A DNA stretch of 64,000 nucleotides, from NCBI RefSeq assembly GCF_006714895.1, contig NZ_VFME01000001.1, forward strand, positions 3,162,001 to 3,226,000, written 5' to 3'. Position 1 is the first letter of the stretch. Every line of letters begins with the position of its first letter. The notes under the pieces were generated by a model. The model ran no database searches. It saw nothing but the letters and a program-made list of their open reading frames with translations, and was not told the DNA's origin. The position numbers and the translations under genes were made by a program. Shown piece by piece: positions 33,214-42,889 of this stretch. The DNA is from Gramella sp. Hel_I_59. Its GTDB lineage: Bacteria > Bacteroidota > Bacteroidia > Flavobacteriales > Flavobacteriaceae.

Positions 33214-33906
33214 TTAATCTCTACCCATAAATATTCCAACGAAGTATAATAGTGTAGCCAGTGATCCTACTGCAGCTACCACATAAGTTCTAGCCGCCCA
33301 TTTCAGCGAATCTTCTGCTGCATCATGTTCCGCAGGAGTCAGCATATTTTCAGTTTCCAGCCATACCAAAGCTCTTTTACTGGCATCATACTCTACCGGC
33401 AGTGTGATAAAACTGAAAAAGGTTCCCATAGCAAACATAATGATCCCTACAAGCAGCACAGTTTGCCCTACACCTACGCTCACCATACTCATTAATATAA
33501 GTCCACCAAAAATTGCCCATTGAGAAAACTTGGAAGCGATACTAACCACCGGCACCAATTTACTTCTCATTTGCAACCAGCTGTAAGCTTTTGCGTGCTG
33601 AACTGCGTGACCGCATTCGTGAGCAGCAACTGCCGCTGCCGCAGCGTTACGTTGAGAGTAAACTCCCTCACTCAGGTTCACGGTTTTCTTGGACGGATTG
33701 TAATGATCTGAAAGCATTCCCGGGGTAGATATCACTTTTACATCATTGATCCCATTATCACGCAGCATTTTTTCAGCGATCTCTTTACCGCTCATTCCGT
33801 TTTGAAGGTGCACCTTGGAGTACTCCTTAAATTTGCTCTTTAGTTTGTTGCTCACAAACATGCTCACTAAGAAAATGAGCCCAGCAATTATATAATATCC
33901 CATCAT
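33214..33906 (-). CDS. Membrane zinc metallopeptidase, YugP/COG2738 type
   Basis: 230 aa. N-terminal helix, then the zinc site AAHECGHAVQHAKAYS (HExxH, ~residues 95-110), and further hydrophobic helices around 120-165 and at the C-terminus. SEGVYSQRNAAAAAVAAHE is the conserved family lead-in. Targets are unknown. It stands alone. Confidence 0.9.
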   Translation of the reverse strand: MMGYYIIAGLIFLVSMFVSNKLKSKFKEYSKVHLQNGMSGKEIAEKMLRDNGINDVKVISTPGMLSDHYNPSKKTVNLSEGVYSQRNAAAAAVAAHECGHAVQHAKAYSWLQMRSKLVPVVSIASKFSQWAIFGGLILMSMVSVGVGQTVLLVGIIMFAMGTFFSFITLPVEYDASKRALVWLETENMLTPAEHDAAEDSLKWAARTYVVAAVGSLATLLYFVGIFMGRD

Positions 33907-34073
33907 AGGTCCTAATATTTTAAGTTTTAGTAATGAACCAAATATATCAAAAACCCCGCCAGCAGAATTGGCTGTCAGTCGATTATTAAAAGGCTAATGA
34001 GTTAATTTATTCTAAATGCTTCCCAATCATTTTCAAAAAGGGCTCTTTATATTTCACAAATTCAGATATTAGC

Positions 34074-34081
34074 TATATTTG
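34074..34081 (+). promoter_or_regulatory. Promoter -7 element (TATATTTG) of pyrH-frr
   Basis: Exact TAnnTTTG 22 nt before the pyrH ATG. Confidence 0.6.
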
Positions 34082-34094
34082 CAACGGTTCATAA

Positions 34095-34811
<717 letters not shown>

Positions 34812-34834
34812 TTAAATAGAAAACGATATTAGAA

Positions 34835-35386
34835 ATGGACGAGGTTGAATTTATTTTAGAAGAAGCAAAAGAAGCAATGGAGAACGCCATTGTGCATCTT
34901 AAAAAACAACTTTCAAATATACGCGCCGGTAAAGCTACTCCAAGCATGCTTGGAAGTGTAATGGTTGATTATTATGGAGCAAAAACGCCTTTGCAACAGG
35001 TAGCTAATGTGAACACACCAGATGCGCGAACATTATCAATTCAGCCTTTCGAAAAAAGTATGATCCAGGAAATTGAAAAAGGGATCATGGTAGCGAATCT
35101 TGGGTTTAATCCAATGAACAATGGTGAGAGCGTAATCATTAACGTACCGCCACTTACCGAGGAACGTCGTATTCAGTTGTCCAAGCAGGCAAAAGCTGAA
35201 GCGGAAGATTCTAAGATTGGAGTTAGAAATGATCGTAAACATGCGATGCAGGAACTTAAAAAAACTGATATCTCTGAAGATGCTTTAAAAGCTTCCGAAG
35301 ATGAAGTTCAGGAACTTACCAATGAATATATCGCCAAGATCGAAAGTATCCTGGTTGTGAAGGAAAAAGAGATCATGACCGTTTAA
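34835..35386 (+). CDS. frr: Ribosome recycling factor
   Basis: Splits the post-termination ribosome with EF-G; 183 aa. NIRAGKATPSMLGSVMVDYYG and IINVPPLTEERRIQLSKQAK are diagnostic. Second gene of pyrH-frr, followed by a terminator hairpin. Confidence 0.98.
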   Translation: MDEVEFILEEAKEAMENAIVHLKKQLSNIRAGKATPSMLGSVMVDYYGAKTPLQQVANVNTPDARTLSIQPFEKSMIQEIEKGIMVANLGFNPMNNGESVIINVPPLTEERRIQLSKQAKAEAEDSKIGVRNDRKHAMQELKKTDISEDALKASEDEVQELTNEYIAKIESILVVKEKEIMTV

Positions 35387-35407
35387 TGATCACAATTTCA
35401 AAATTTT

Positions 35408-35454
35408 ATGCCGGTTCGGGTCTGGAGAAAAACAGATTTGAACCGGCATTTTTA
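35408..35454 (+). terminator. Intrinsic terminator after frr
   Basis: Outer stem ATGCCGGTTC/GAACCGGCAT (35408-35417 with 35440-35449), inner TCTG/CAGA pair, then TTTTTATTT. Confidence 0.9.
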
Positions 35455-35480
35455 TTTCTGAACAAATTCATTTCAAAATA

Positions 35481-37934
35481 ATGTCGAAGCTAGTATACTT
35501 GTTTTTACTGATTACTACTTTTAGCTTCGCACAGTCTAAAGTGAACGGCCGGGTCATCGATTCAGAAACTAATGAACCACTAGCCTACGCCAGGATCAAT
35601 CTTAAAAATGGCACAGTATTAACCAATATTGACGGTAGTTTTGAATTGCAAGTTGGAAAAGAAGTCGTTGAAGTAAGAATTAGTTATGTTGGCTACAAGA
35701 CAATAAGTACCCGTATTAATCAAGATACAAAGTATCTACAGATCAAACTAAGCGCGGTTCGTGAGAGACTGCAAACGGTAGAACTTTCCAATGCACCCAA
35801 TCCTGCCGACAGTCTTATTTCTGAAGCGATTTCGCGAAAAGAAATAAATGATCCTGAAAAGGTCTTACCTGGTTTCAAATATAAAAGTTATTCCAAGTTT
35901 ATTGTAGACAACGAAGGTGGTGGAATTCAGCTTTATGCCGATAGTACTTCAGCAGAAATTAAAACTATCGTAAACGAAGGGCGTGGATATCTTTCAGAAA
36001 AGGTTGCCAGTCACAGTTATGATGGGAATGGTGACACTTCAGAAGAAGTACTGGGCGTAAGAACTGCCGGATTTAAGAAACCGGTTTATAATGTTCTTAC
36101 TATGGGCGTCAATCCGTTTTCTCTATATAAAAATGATTACAGTCTCTACAAAACAGATTATGCAGGACCGCTAGGGAAAGCAGCTTTCAGAAACTATGAT
36201 TATAAGATCCTGGATACGACTCGAACCTCAAGACCTGCTTATGTGATCTACTTTAGTCCAAAGCGTGAAGAGGTTGTAGCTGGCCTGGAAGGAATTCTCT
36301 ATTTAGATACGGAAACCCTCGCTATTCAGAAGGCAAAAGCGCAACTTCTGGGAGCGGTAAAATTGGAAGTTGACTATGAATATCAATATTTCCCCGATCA
36401 AGATGTCTGGTTTCCGAAGCTACAAACGACCACTATAAAAGCAGGTTCGGGAGGAAAAGAAATTGCTGTTTTTGGAGGTACTGTTGGAATTGGAACTGTT
36501 CAGCAAAATCCTGGGATTCTTGGCAGACTCCTGGGTGCAGATGAAATAAGCCAAGATCTTTACTTAAATTCAACCGTAATACATTATGATTTCGACTTGC
36601 AGCCGCAGGCCCAGGTAAAAATTAGTGATGCCGAGATCAGGATCGATCCAGAAGCGATAGACAGAACTCAAAGTTTCTGGGAAGAAAACAGAAAAGTTGA
36701 ATTCGATGATCGTGATGAAGCTACTGAACAGAAAGTAGACAGTCTTATAAAGAATCAGAATATAGAGCGTAAAATTCAGGTCAAAAAAGCCATCGCTTCT
36801 GGCTCTTACCCTATAGGTTTCTGGGATATGGACCTTGGAAAGATCTTTAAGTTTAGTAACTACGAAGGTATAAGGCTTGGATTTGGAGGAAAGACCAACG
36901 ATCAATTTTCTGAGAATTTTAATCTGAACTCGTATCTCACGTACGGTTTTAAAGATGAAGTGTTCAAATATGGTTTGGGTAGCCAGATCTATCTTAATAA
37001 GAGAAATCATACGTATCTGAACTTCGGTTTCTCAAGAGATATTGATGAAATTGCTTCCGTAGATTATCTGAAAGGGAGAAATACTTTTTCTATTCTGGAA
37101 CCTAGATTCGTAAACACCAATAACTATTACAATATTAGGACTTTTGCCGTTGGGCTTGAGCATAAAATCACACCAAGGCTTGATACGCAGTTGCGATTTT
37201 CACGAGAAGAAATATGGCAGATCAGAAATTACAATTATAACGATAACAATCAGTTATACAGTGATTATGATCTCCACTTTATTAAAGCCGGTTTCCTTTG
37301 GCAGCCATTTTCAAAATATCTAAGAACTCCGCAAGGTGATGTTTTACTGGAGAAAAAATTCCCTCAGTTTACTGGTCAGTTAGAACAGGCAGTTAAAATT
37401 CTGGACGGCGATTTCAACTTTACCAGAATTGGAATCAAGGCAGAGCATGAGATCTTAAGGCTCGATCAATCCAGAACCGAATTTATACTGGAAGGTAATT
37501 ATGGTGTAGGAGATCTACCTCTGACACATGCTTTCCACTCCTACCCTAACAATCCTAATAGATCTAAGATTTCTCAAAGAATTTCGGTTGCTGGTCGTAA
37601 CAGTTTTGAAACCATGTATTTCAATGAATTTTATTCAGACAGGCAGGTGATGTTACATATGAGACACCAGTTAAGACCGTTTATCATAAGTAAAAGTTTT
37701 CGACCAGAACTTGTTTTCATTTCAAGGCATGCCATTGGTGATTTTACTGATATTGCTAAGCACGAAGGCATAATGTTCAATACTCTTGAAAATGGATTTT
37801 CTGAAGCAGGGCTGGAGTTAAATAAATTATTTGGCGGCTTTGGTCTTAGCACAGCCTATAGATATGGAGCATATCGTCTTCCTACTTTTAAAGAAAATTT
37901 CTCTCTTAAATTTACCTTACAGGTACAGTTATAG
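35481..37934 (+). CDS. DUF5686 outer-membrane protein with carboxypeptidase-like domain
   Basis: 817 aa. Signal peptide (KLVYLFLLITTFSFAQ), carboxypeptidase-regulatory-like domain (~18-100: NGRVIDSETNEPLAYARINL, DGSFELQVG, VRISYVGYKT), then a long region of alternating beta strands consistent with the DUF5686 barrel, ending FSLKFTLQVQL. Found widely in Bacteroidota; function unknown. Not a typical TonB receptor, as no plug domain is recognisable. Confidence 0.88.
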   Translation: MSKLVYLFLLITTFSFAQSKVNGRVIDSETNEPLAYARINLKNGTVLTNIDGSFELQVGKEVVEVRISYVGYKTISTRINQDTKYLQIKLSAVRERLQTVELSNAPNPADSLISEAISRKEINDPEKVLPGFKYKSYSKFIVDNEGGGIQLYADSTSAEIKTIVNEGRGYLSEKVASHSYDGNGDTSEEVLGVRTAGFKKPVYNVLTMGVNPFSLYKNDYSLYKTDYAGPLGKAAFRNYDYKILDTTRTSRPAYVIYFSPKREEVVAGLEGILYLDTETLAIQKAKAQLLGAVKLEVDYEYQYFPDQDVWFPKLQTTTIKAGSGGKEIAVFGGTVGIGTVQQNPGILGRLLGADEISQDLYLNSTVIHYDFDLQPQAQVKISDAEIRIDPEAIDRTQSFWEENRKVEFDDRDEATEQKVDSLIKNQNIERKIQVKKAIASGSYPIGFWDMDLGKIFKFSNYEGIRLGFGGKTNDQFSENFNLNSYLTYGFKDEVFKYGLGSQIYLNKRNHTYLNFGFSRDIDEIASVDYLKGRNTFSILEPRFVNTNNYYNIRTFAVGLEHKITPRLDTQLRFSREEIWQIRNYNYNDNNQLYSDYDLHFIKAGFLWQPFSKYLRTPQGDVLLEKKFPQFTGQLEQAVKILDGDFNFTRIGIKAEHEILRLDQSRTEFILEGNYGVGDLPLTHAFHSYPNNPNRSKISQRISVAGRNSFETMYFNEFYSDRQVMLHMRHQLRPFIISKSFRPELVFISRHAIGDFTDIAKHEGIMFNTLENGFSEAGLELNKLFGGFGLSTAYRYGAYRLPTFKENFSLKFTLQVQL

Positions 37935-37986
37935 CTCAAAGCTCGATTAATACAGTAATAACAAAGTATTTAAATAGGGTTTTTTT

Positions 37987-37994
37987 TACCTTTG
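37987..37994 (+). promoter_or_regulatory. Promoter -7 element (TACCTTTG) of the RND transporter gene
   Basis: Exact TAnnTTTG 18 nt before the ATG at 38013. Confidence 0.6.
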
Positions 37995-38012
37995 CGCCGC
38001 TAATAGAAAGCC

Positions 38013-40421
38013 ATGCAAAAGATCTTTAGCTTTGGATTCTGGAATTCCATCGCACGCCTTATTTTACGAAACCGAATTGTGATCATTGTACTTATACTGA
38101 TCGCAACCTACCTGCTTTCCACACAATGGAAGAACATGCAGTTTTCGTATACCGAGGCTAATTTAATGCCCGATGACCACGAGGTGAACGTGAGTTATAA
38201 CGACTTCCTGGAGAAGTTTGGCGAAGAGGGAAATCTTATTCTGCTAGGAGTACAGGATTCTGCCTTATTCACTCCTGAAAAGTTTAAAGCCTGGAATAAA
38301 CTTACAGATACGCTACTTACTTATCCTGAAGTTGACCAGATCATTTCACCGGCCAGCCTTCAGGAACTTAAAAAGTTTGAAGATCCCAAAAGATTTGAAA
38401 TGGTACCGGTGCTACCGGAAGAAGATCTGGATAGTGATATTCTCGCAGCTTTCGAAAACAAACTTTTTACGGCTCTGCCTTTCTATGAGAACCTGGTGTA
38501 TAGTTCACATTCCAATACCATACAATCTGCTTTGTATCTTAATAAAGAACTGGTAAACACTAAAGCCAGAAAGATCTTTGTACTGGAAGAACTGGAACCT
38601 CTTATTGCTGAATTTGAAGAGCAGCAGGGTATCGATGTTAGAGTTTCGGGAATGCCTTATATACGAACACTGAATGCACAGAACATAGTCGATGAAATTG
38701 GACTTTTTATTGTCGCAGCCTTACTGGTCACTTCGATTATTTTCTTCTTTTTCTTTAGATCCATACGAGCAACCATTATTTCGATGGTTACTGTTTGTAT
38801 TGGGGTTATGTGGGCCTTTGGGTTTATAGGGCTACTGCATTATGAGATCACAATTCTTACGGCGCTTATTCCTCCGCTAATTATCGTAATAGGAATTCCA
38901 AACTGTATTTTCCTTATTAACAAGTATCAGCAGGAGATTAAAAAGCATGGAAACCAGGCGAAATCATTGCAAAGAGTGATCACCAAAGTGGGTAATGCTA
39001 CTTTAATGACCAATGTAACTACCGCATCTGGATTTGCTACTTTCATTTTAACTGATAGTCAGCTTTTAAGAGAGTTTGGTGTAGTGGCCTCTATCAACAT
39101 CCTGGCGATCTTCGTTTTAAGCTTATTGATAATTCCGGTTATATACTCTTACTTAAAACCACCGCGAGACAGGCACTTAAAACATCTAAACACACGATGG
39201 ATTGGCGGCTTTGTTGACTGGATGGAAGATATGGTAAGAAACCATAGAATTGCAATTTACATATCTTCTCTCGCTCTACTGATTCTTAGTATCATCGGAA
39301 TTTATACCATTAAGGTTTCAGGAAGTATTCTTGAAGATATGCCTCAGGAAACCCAATTCTATAAGGATGTAAAATTCTTTGAACGGGAATTTGATGGAGT
39401 GATGCCTTTGGAGATCATGATCGATACCAAGAGACCGAAAGGCGTATTGAAGCTTTCTACTTTAAAACGGATGAATGATCTCGAAAATAAGATCGAAGAG
39501 ATTCCGGAACTAAGCAAGCCATTATCCATCAACCGACTCGTAAAATACAGCAAGCAGGCGTATTACAACGGTAATCCAAAATATTACCAGTTACCAACTT
39601 CACAGGAGCAAAACTTTATAATGCCCTATGCAAAAGGTCTTTCTTCTTCGGAAGGAATTATGCAAAGCTACGTGGATTCTACTGGACAATATGCTCGAAT
39701 TACCACATTCATGAAGGATGTTGGAACAGAGAAGATGGAAGAGATCGAAAATGATCTACTACCAGAAATAGAAAAGATCTTTCCATCTGAAAGATATGAT
39801 GTTTCACTTACCGGAAAGGCACTGCTTTTTCAAAAAGGAACGAGTTACCTGGTTAGAAATTTAATTATTTCGTTAGGACTGGCTATACTTCTTATTGCAG
39901 GTTTAATGGCCTGGATGTTTAGAAGCTTCAGGATGATTTTGATATCTCTTGTACCAAACTTACTTCCTTTGATCGTTACTGCTGGAGTGATGGGATTTCT
40001 TGGAGTTCCTATTAAACCTTCAACGATCTTGGTTTTTAGTATTGCTTTCGGAATTTCGGTAGATGATACCATTCATTTTCTGGCAAAGTACAGGCAGGAA
40101 TTAAAAGCCAATGACTGGAAGATCAAGCGCTCCGTTTATGCCGCGCTAAGAGAAACTGGTGTAAGTATGTTCTATACATCGATCGTTCTTTTCTTTGGAT
40201 TTTCAGTGTTCATGATCAGTAGTTTTGGAGGAACGGTGGCCCTTGGCGGACTGGTCTCAGCCACTTTACTGTTTGCTATGTTGTCGAATTTACTATTGCT
40301 ACCTTCACTTTTACTTTCGCTGGAAAGAAGTATTGCCAACAAGAAAACTTTAAAAGAACCGGCGATGCGTATTTTTGAGACTGAAGAAGAGGAGGCCAAT
40401 CGCGATCAGCAAAACAATTAA
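38013..40421 (+). CDS. RND superfamily (MMPL/HAE3-like) transporter
   Basis: 802 aa with two similar halves, each a helix, a periplasmic domain, and a five-to-six-helix bundle. Hydrophobic blocks start at ~18, 225-400, 415, 625-760. GIPNCIFLINKYQQEI and GISVDDTIHFLAKYRQEL in the two halves are the matching RND helix-4 motifs with the proton-relay Asp present in the second (VDDTIHF). Members export lipids or hopanoid-like compounds; the substrate is unknown. No fusion protein or outer-membrane channel is adjacent. Confidence 0.88.
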   Translation: MQKIFSFGFWNSIARLILRNRIVIIVLILIATYLLSTQWKNMQFSYTEANLMPDDHEVNVSYNDFLEKFGEEGNLILLGVQDSALFTPEKFKAWNKLTDTLLTYPEVDQIISPASLQELKKFEDPKRFEMVPVLPEEDLDSDILAAFENKLFTALPFYENLVYSSHSNTIQSALYLNKELVNTKARKIFVLEELEPLIAEFEEQQGIDVRVSGMPYIRTLNAQNIVDEIGLFIVAALLVTSIIFFFFFRSIRATIISMVTVCIGVMWAFGFIGLLHYEITILTALIPPLIIVIGIPNCIFLINKYQQEIKKHGNQAKSLQRVITKVGNATLMTNVTTASGFATFILTDSQLLREFGVVASINILAIFVLSLLIIPVIYSYLKPPRDRHLKHLNTRWIGGFVDWMEDMVRNHRIAIYISSLALLILSIIGIYTIKVSGSILEDMPQETQFYKDVKFFEREFDGVMPLEIMIDTKRPKGVLKLSTLKRMNDLENKIEEIPELSKPLSINRLVKYSKQAYYNGNPKYYQLPTSQEQNFIMPYAKGLSSSEGIMQSYVDSTGQYARITTFMKDVGTEKMEEIENDLLPEIEKIFPSERYDVSLTGKALLFQKGTSYLVRNLIISLGLAILLIAGLMAWMFRSFRMILISLVPNLLPLIVTAGVMGFLGVPIKPSTILVFSIAFGISVDDTIHFLAKYRQELKANDWKIKRSVYAALRETGVSMFYTSIVLFFGFSVFMISSFGGTVALGGLVSATLLFAMLSNLLLLPSLLLSLERSIANKKTLKEPAMRIFETEEEEANRDQQNN

Positions 40422-40443
40422 ATTAATATATAAAACAGCCTGC

Positions 40444-40474
40444 TTGCTAAGCTTCAGGCGATAAACTATCTTTG
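40444..40474 (+). promoter_or_regulatory. asnS promoter
   Basis: TTG (40444-40446), 20-nt spacer, TATCTTTG (40467-40474): full match to the Bacteroidota promoter, 21 nt before the ATG. Confidence 0.72.
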
Positions 40475-40495
40475 TTTTTTCTAAATTTCAACTAA

Positions 40496-41938
40496 ATGAT
40501 ACAAGCAAAAGTCGCTGAAATACTTGAAAGCGATCAGTTTTTACAGGAACACCATATCAAGGGATGGGTACGCTCTTTCCGTAGTAATCGTTTTATTGCG
40601 CTTAACGATGGTTCTACTTTGAAAAACCTGCAATGCGTTATCGATTTTGAAAATACCGATGAGGAGATTATCAATCGCATAAACGTAGGTGCAGCTATAT
40701 CTATCAAGGGAACTTTGAAGGAGAGTCTTGGTAGTCTGCAACGTGTTGAAATTGAAGTTTCAGAAATTGAGATTCTTGGGGATGCGAATCCTGAAGAAGT
40801 GAAACTAACTATTCTATCGCCAAAGAAGCATAGTATGGAGAAACTACGTGAGCAGGCGCATTTACGTGTACGTACGAATACTTTTGGAGCGATCATGCGT
40901 GTGCGAAGCAAACTGTCTTTCGCAGTTCACAAATATTTCCAGGAAAAGAACTTCTACCATGTTCACACACCAATTATTACGGGTAGTGATGCTGAAGGTG
41001 CCGGAGAAATGTTTCGCGTTTCTTCGCTAGACATGAAAAACCCTCCAAAAAATGAGGATGGTAGCATTAATTACAAGGAAGACTTCTTCGGAAAAGAGAC
41101 TAATCTTACAGTTTCCGGACAACTCGAAGCTGAAACTTTTGCACTTGGTCTAGGACAGGTTTATACTTTTGGCCCAACTTTTAGAGCTGAAAACTCCAAC
41201 ACTTCCCGACATTTAGCTGAATTCTGGATGATCGAGCCAGAAGTGGCTTTCTGTGATCTGGATCAAAACATGGATCTGGCTGAAGATTTTATTAAATACG
41301 TACTTAGATACGTGATGGAACACTCTAAAGATGACCTGGAATTTCTTGCCGAAAGACAGGAGAAAGAAGATCAGTTAAAGCCTAAGGCAGAAAGAAGCGA
41401 CATGGGCCTTATGGAAAAGCTCAACTTTGTGCTGGAAAACAATTTCAAAAGAGTTAGTTATACCGAAGCTATCGAGATCCTTAAAAACTCGAAGCCAAAC
41501 AAGAAGAAGAAATTCAATTATATCATCGAGGAATGGGGTGCAGATCTGCAAAGTGAGCATGAGCGTTACCTTGTTGAAAAACACTTTAAAACACCGGTGA
41601 TCCTTTTTGATTATCCGGCGAAGATCAAAGCATTCTACATGCGTTTGAACGAAGACGGAAAAACGGTAAGAGCGATGGACATTCTTTTCCCTGGAATTGG
41701 AGAGATCGTGGGAGGAAGCCAGCGTGAAGAACGTTTGGATGTTCTTAAAGAAAAAATGGAAGAATTGAACATTCCGGAGGAAGAACTATGGTGGTATCTT
41801 GATACCCGTAAGTTCGGAACCTGTGTTCATAGTGGATTTGGACTTGGTTTTGAAAGACTTGTTCAGTTCACTACTGGAATGGGTAATATTAGAGATGTGA
41901 TCCCTTTTCCAAGAACTCCGCATAACGCAGAATTTTAA
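40496..41938 (+). CDS. asnS: Asparaginyl-tRNA synthetase
   Basis: Class IIb synthetase, 480 aa. OB-fold anticodon domain (~15-105: IKGWVRSFRSNRFIALNDGS), class II motif 1/2 regions (FHVHTPIITGSDAEGAG-like region and TFRAENSNTSRHLAEFWMIE), and motif 3 GFGLGFERLVQFTTGM. The Asn-specific pattern at SGQLEAETFALGLGQVYTFG supports AsnS over AspS. Followed by rluA with a 2-nt gap. Confidence 0.97.
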   Translation: MIQAKVAEILESDQFLQEHHIKGWVRSFRSNRFIALNDGSTLKNLQCVIDFENTDEEIINRINVGAAISIKGTLKESLGSLQRVEIEVSEIEILGDANPEEVKLTILSPKKHSMEKLREQAHLRVRTNTFGAIMRVRSKLSFAVHKYFQEKNFYHVHTPIITGSDAEGAGEMFRVSSLDMKNPPKNEDGSINYKEDFFGKETNLTVSGQLEAETFALGLGQVYTFGPTFRAENSNTSRHLAEFWMIEPEVAFCDLDQNMDLAEDFIKYVLRYVMEHSKDDLEFLAERQEKEDQLKPKAERSDMGLMEKLNFVLENNFKRVSYTEAIEILKNSKPNKKKKFNYIIEEWGADLQSEHERYLVEKHFKTPVILFDYPAKIKAFYMRLNEDGKTVRAMDILFPGIGEIVGGSQREERLDVLKEKMEELNIPEEELWWYLDTRKFGTCVHSGFGLGFERLVQFTTGMGNIRDVIPFPRTPHNAEF

Positions 41939-41940
41939 GA

Positions 41941-42807
41941 TTGAATATTATAGCAACGCATACAGTTCCTGCAATCGAACATAAGATCCGGTTGCAGGAG
42001 TATGCGATTTCTATTTTCCCTCAAATAAACAGTCGGTCGGCACTGAAAAAGGCGATCGCAAAGAAGCTCGTCCTACTGGATGGAGAAAAAGCAACTACTG
42101 CAGACTGGATCCAACCGGGACAGAAGATCGAACTTCTCGAAGATAAATTTCAGCAAAGAAAGATCTTCAAATTTATACTTGAAGTACTATATGAAGATGA
42201 ATATCTCGCTGTAGTTCACAAACCATCAGGCATTCCTACCAATGGCAATTATTTTCGAACACTGGAAAATGCCCTTCCGCATAATTTATTAGTATCAAAT
42301 TTAAAAGATGCTTTACGATATCCGGTTCCTGTTCACAGACTGGATAATCCTACCGCCGGGATCATTCTCATTGCCAAAACCAGGAAAGTACAGCAATTGT
42401 TTTACAGCGCTTTTGAAAATAAATCAATCCATAAAACTTATCATACGCTGGTTCACGGCCAGCTACAATGCGTGGTGACACAGACTGCAAGTATAGACGG
42501 TAAAGCCGCAACGACCATTTTTGAACCGGTTGATAATTTTGAAATTGAGGACGAAATTTTTTCTTTGGTGAAAGCCAAACCCATCACTGGTCGCACGCAC
42601 CAGATTCGTATACATTTAAGTAAAATGTCCTTGCCCATTGTGGGAGATCCAATTTATGGAATCGAAGAAGGGTATTTTAAGAACAAGAATCTGTTTCTAT
42701 TTAGCTCCGGAATAAGTTTCGAGCATCCTATAACTTCAAGAGAAATGGATTTCGAATTAAAGCTTCCGAAGAGGTTTAGAAACCTCTCCCGACATAAGCT
42801 GTCTTAA
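41941..42807 (+). CDS. RluA-family pseudouridine synthase (TTG start)
   Basis: 288 aa. An S4-like segment (NSRSALKKAIAKKLVLLDG, ~30-48) precedes the catalytic domain with VHRLDNPTAGIILIAKT (catalytic Asp) and ITGRTHQIRIHL. It isomerises specific uridines in rRNA or tRNA; the exact site is not deducible. The start is TTG at 41941: no in-frame ATG exists near the conserved N-terminus, and the codon lies 2 nt after the asnS stop, suggesting coupled translation. Confidence 0.88.
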   Translation: MNIIATHTVPAIEHKIRLQEYAISIFPQINSRSALKKAIAKKLVLLDGEKATTADWIQPGQKIELLEDKFQQRKIFKFILEVLYEDEYLAVVHKPSGIPTNGNYFRTLENALPHNLLVSNLKDALRYPVPVHRLDNPTAGIILIAKTRKVQQLFYSAFENKSIHKTYHTLVHGQLQCVVTQTASIDGKAATTIFEPVDNFEIEDEIFSLVKAKPITGRTHQIRIHLSKMSLPIVGDPIYGIEEGYFKNKNLFLFSSGISFEHPITSREMDFELKLPKRFRNLSRHKLS

Positions 42808-42863
42808 CAAAAATTTACCACGAACATAGTTCGTGCCAAAGCCAACTTGGATCGATTTTTCCT

Positions 42864-42871
42864 TATTTTTG
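42864..42871 (+). promoter_or_regulatory. Promoter -7 element (TATTTTTG) of rpoN
   Basis: Exact TAnnTTTG 18 nt before the rpoN ATG at 42890. Confidence 0.58.
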
Positions 42872-42889
42872 TTAGACAAGCACTCTTTT

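Noticed and set aside
36570..37010. 146-codon antisense open frame inside the DUF5686 gene
   Set aside because: No recognisable motif; composition is that of reversed beta-barrel coding sequence.
40440..40461. GCCTG...CAGGC inverted repeat before asnS as a terminator or riboswitch
   Set aside because: Five-bp stem, no T-run, and it overlaps the -33 box of the asnS promoter; more likely chance.
42833..42889. 19-codon upstream extension of rpoN
   Set aside because: It includes the promoter -7 element TATTTTTG, and the ATG at 42890 gives the conserved region I start.
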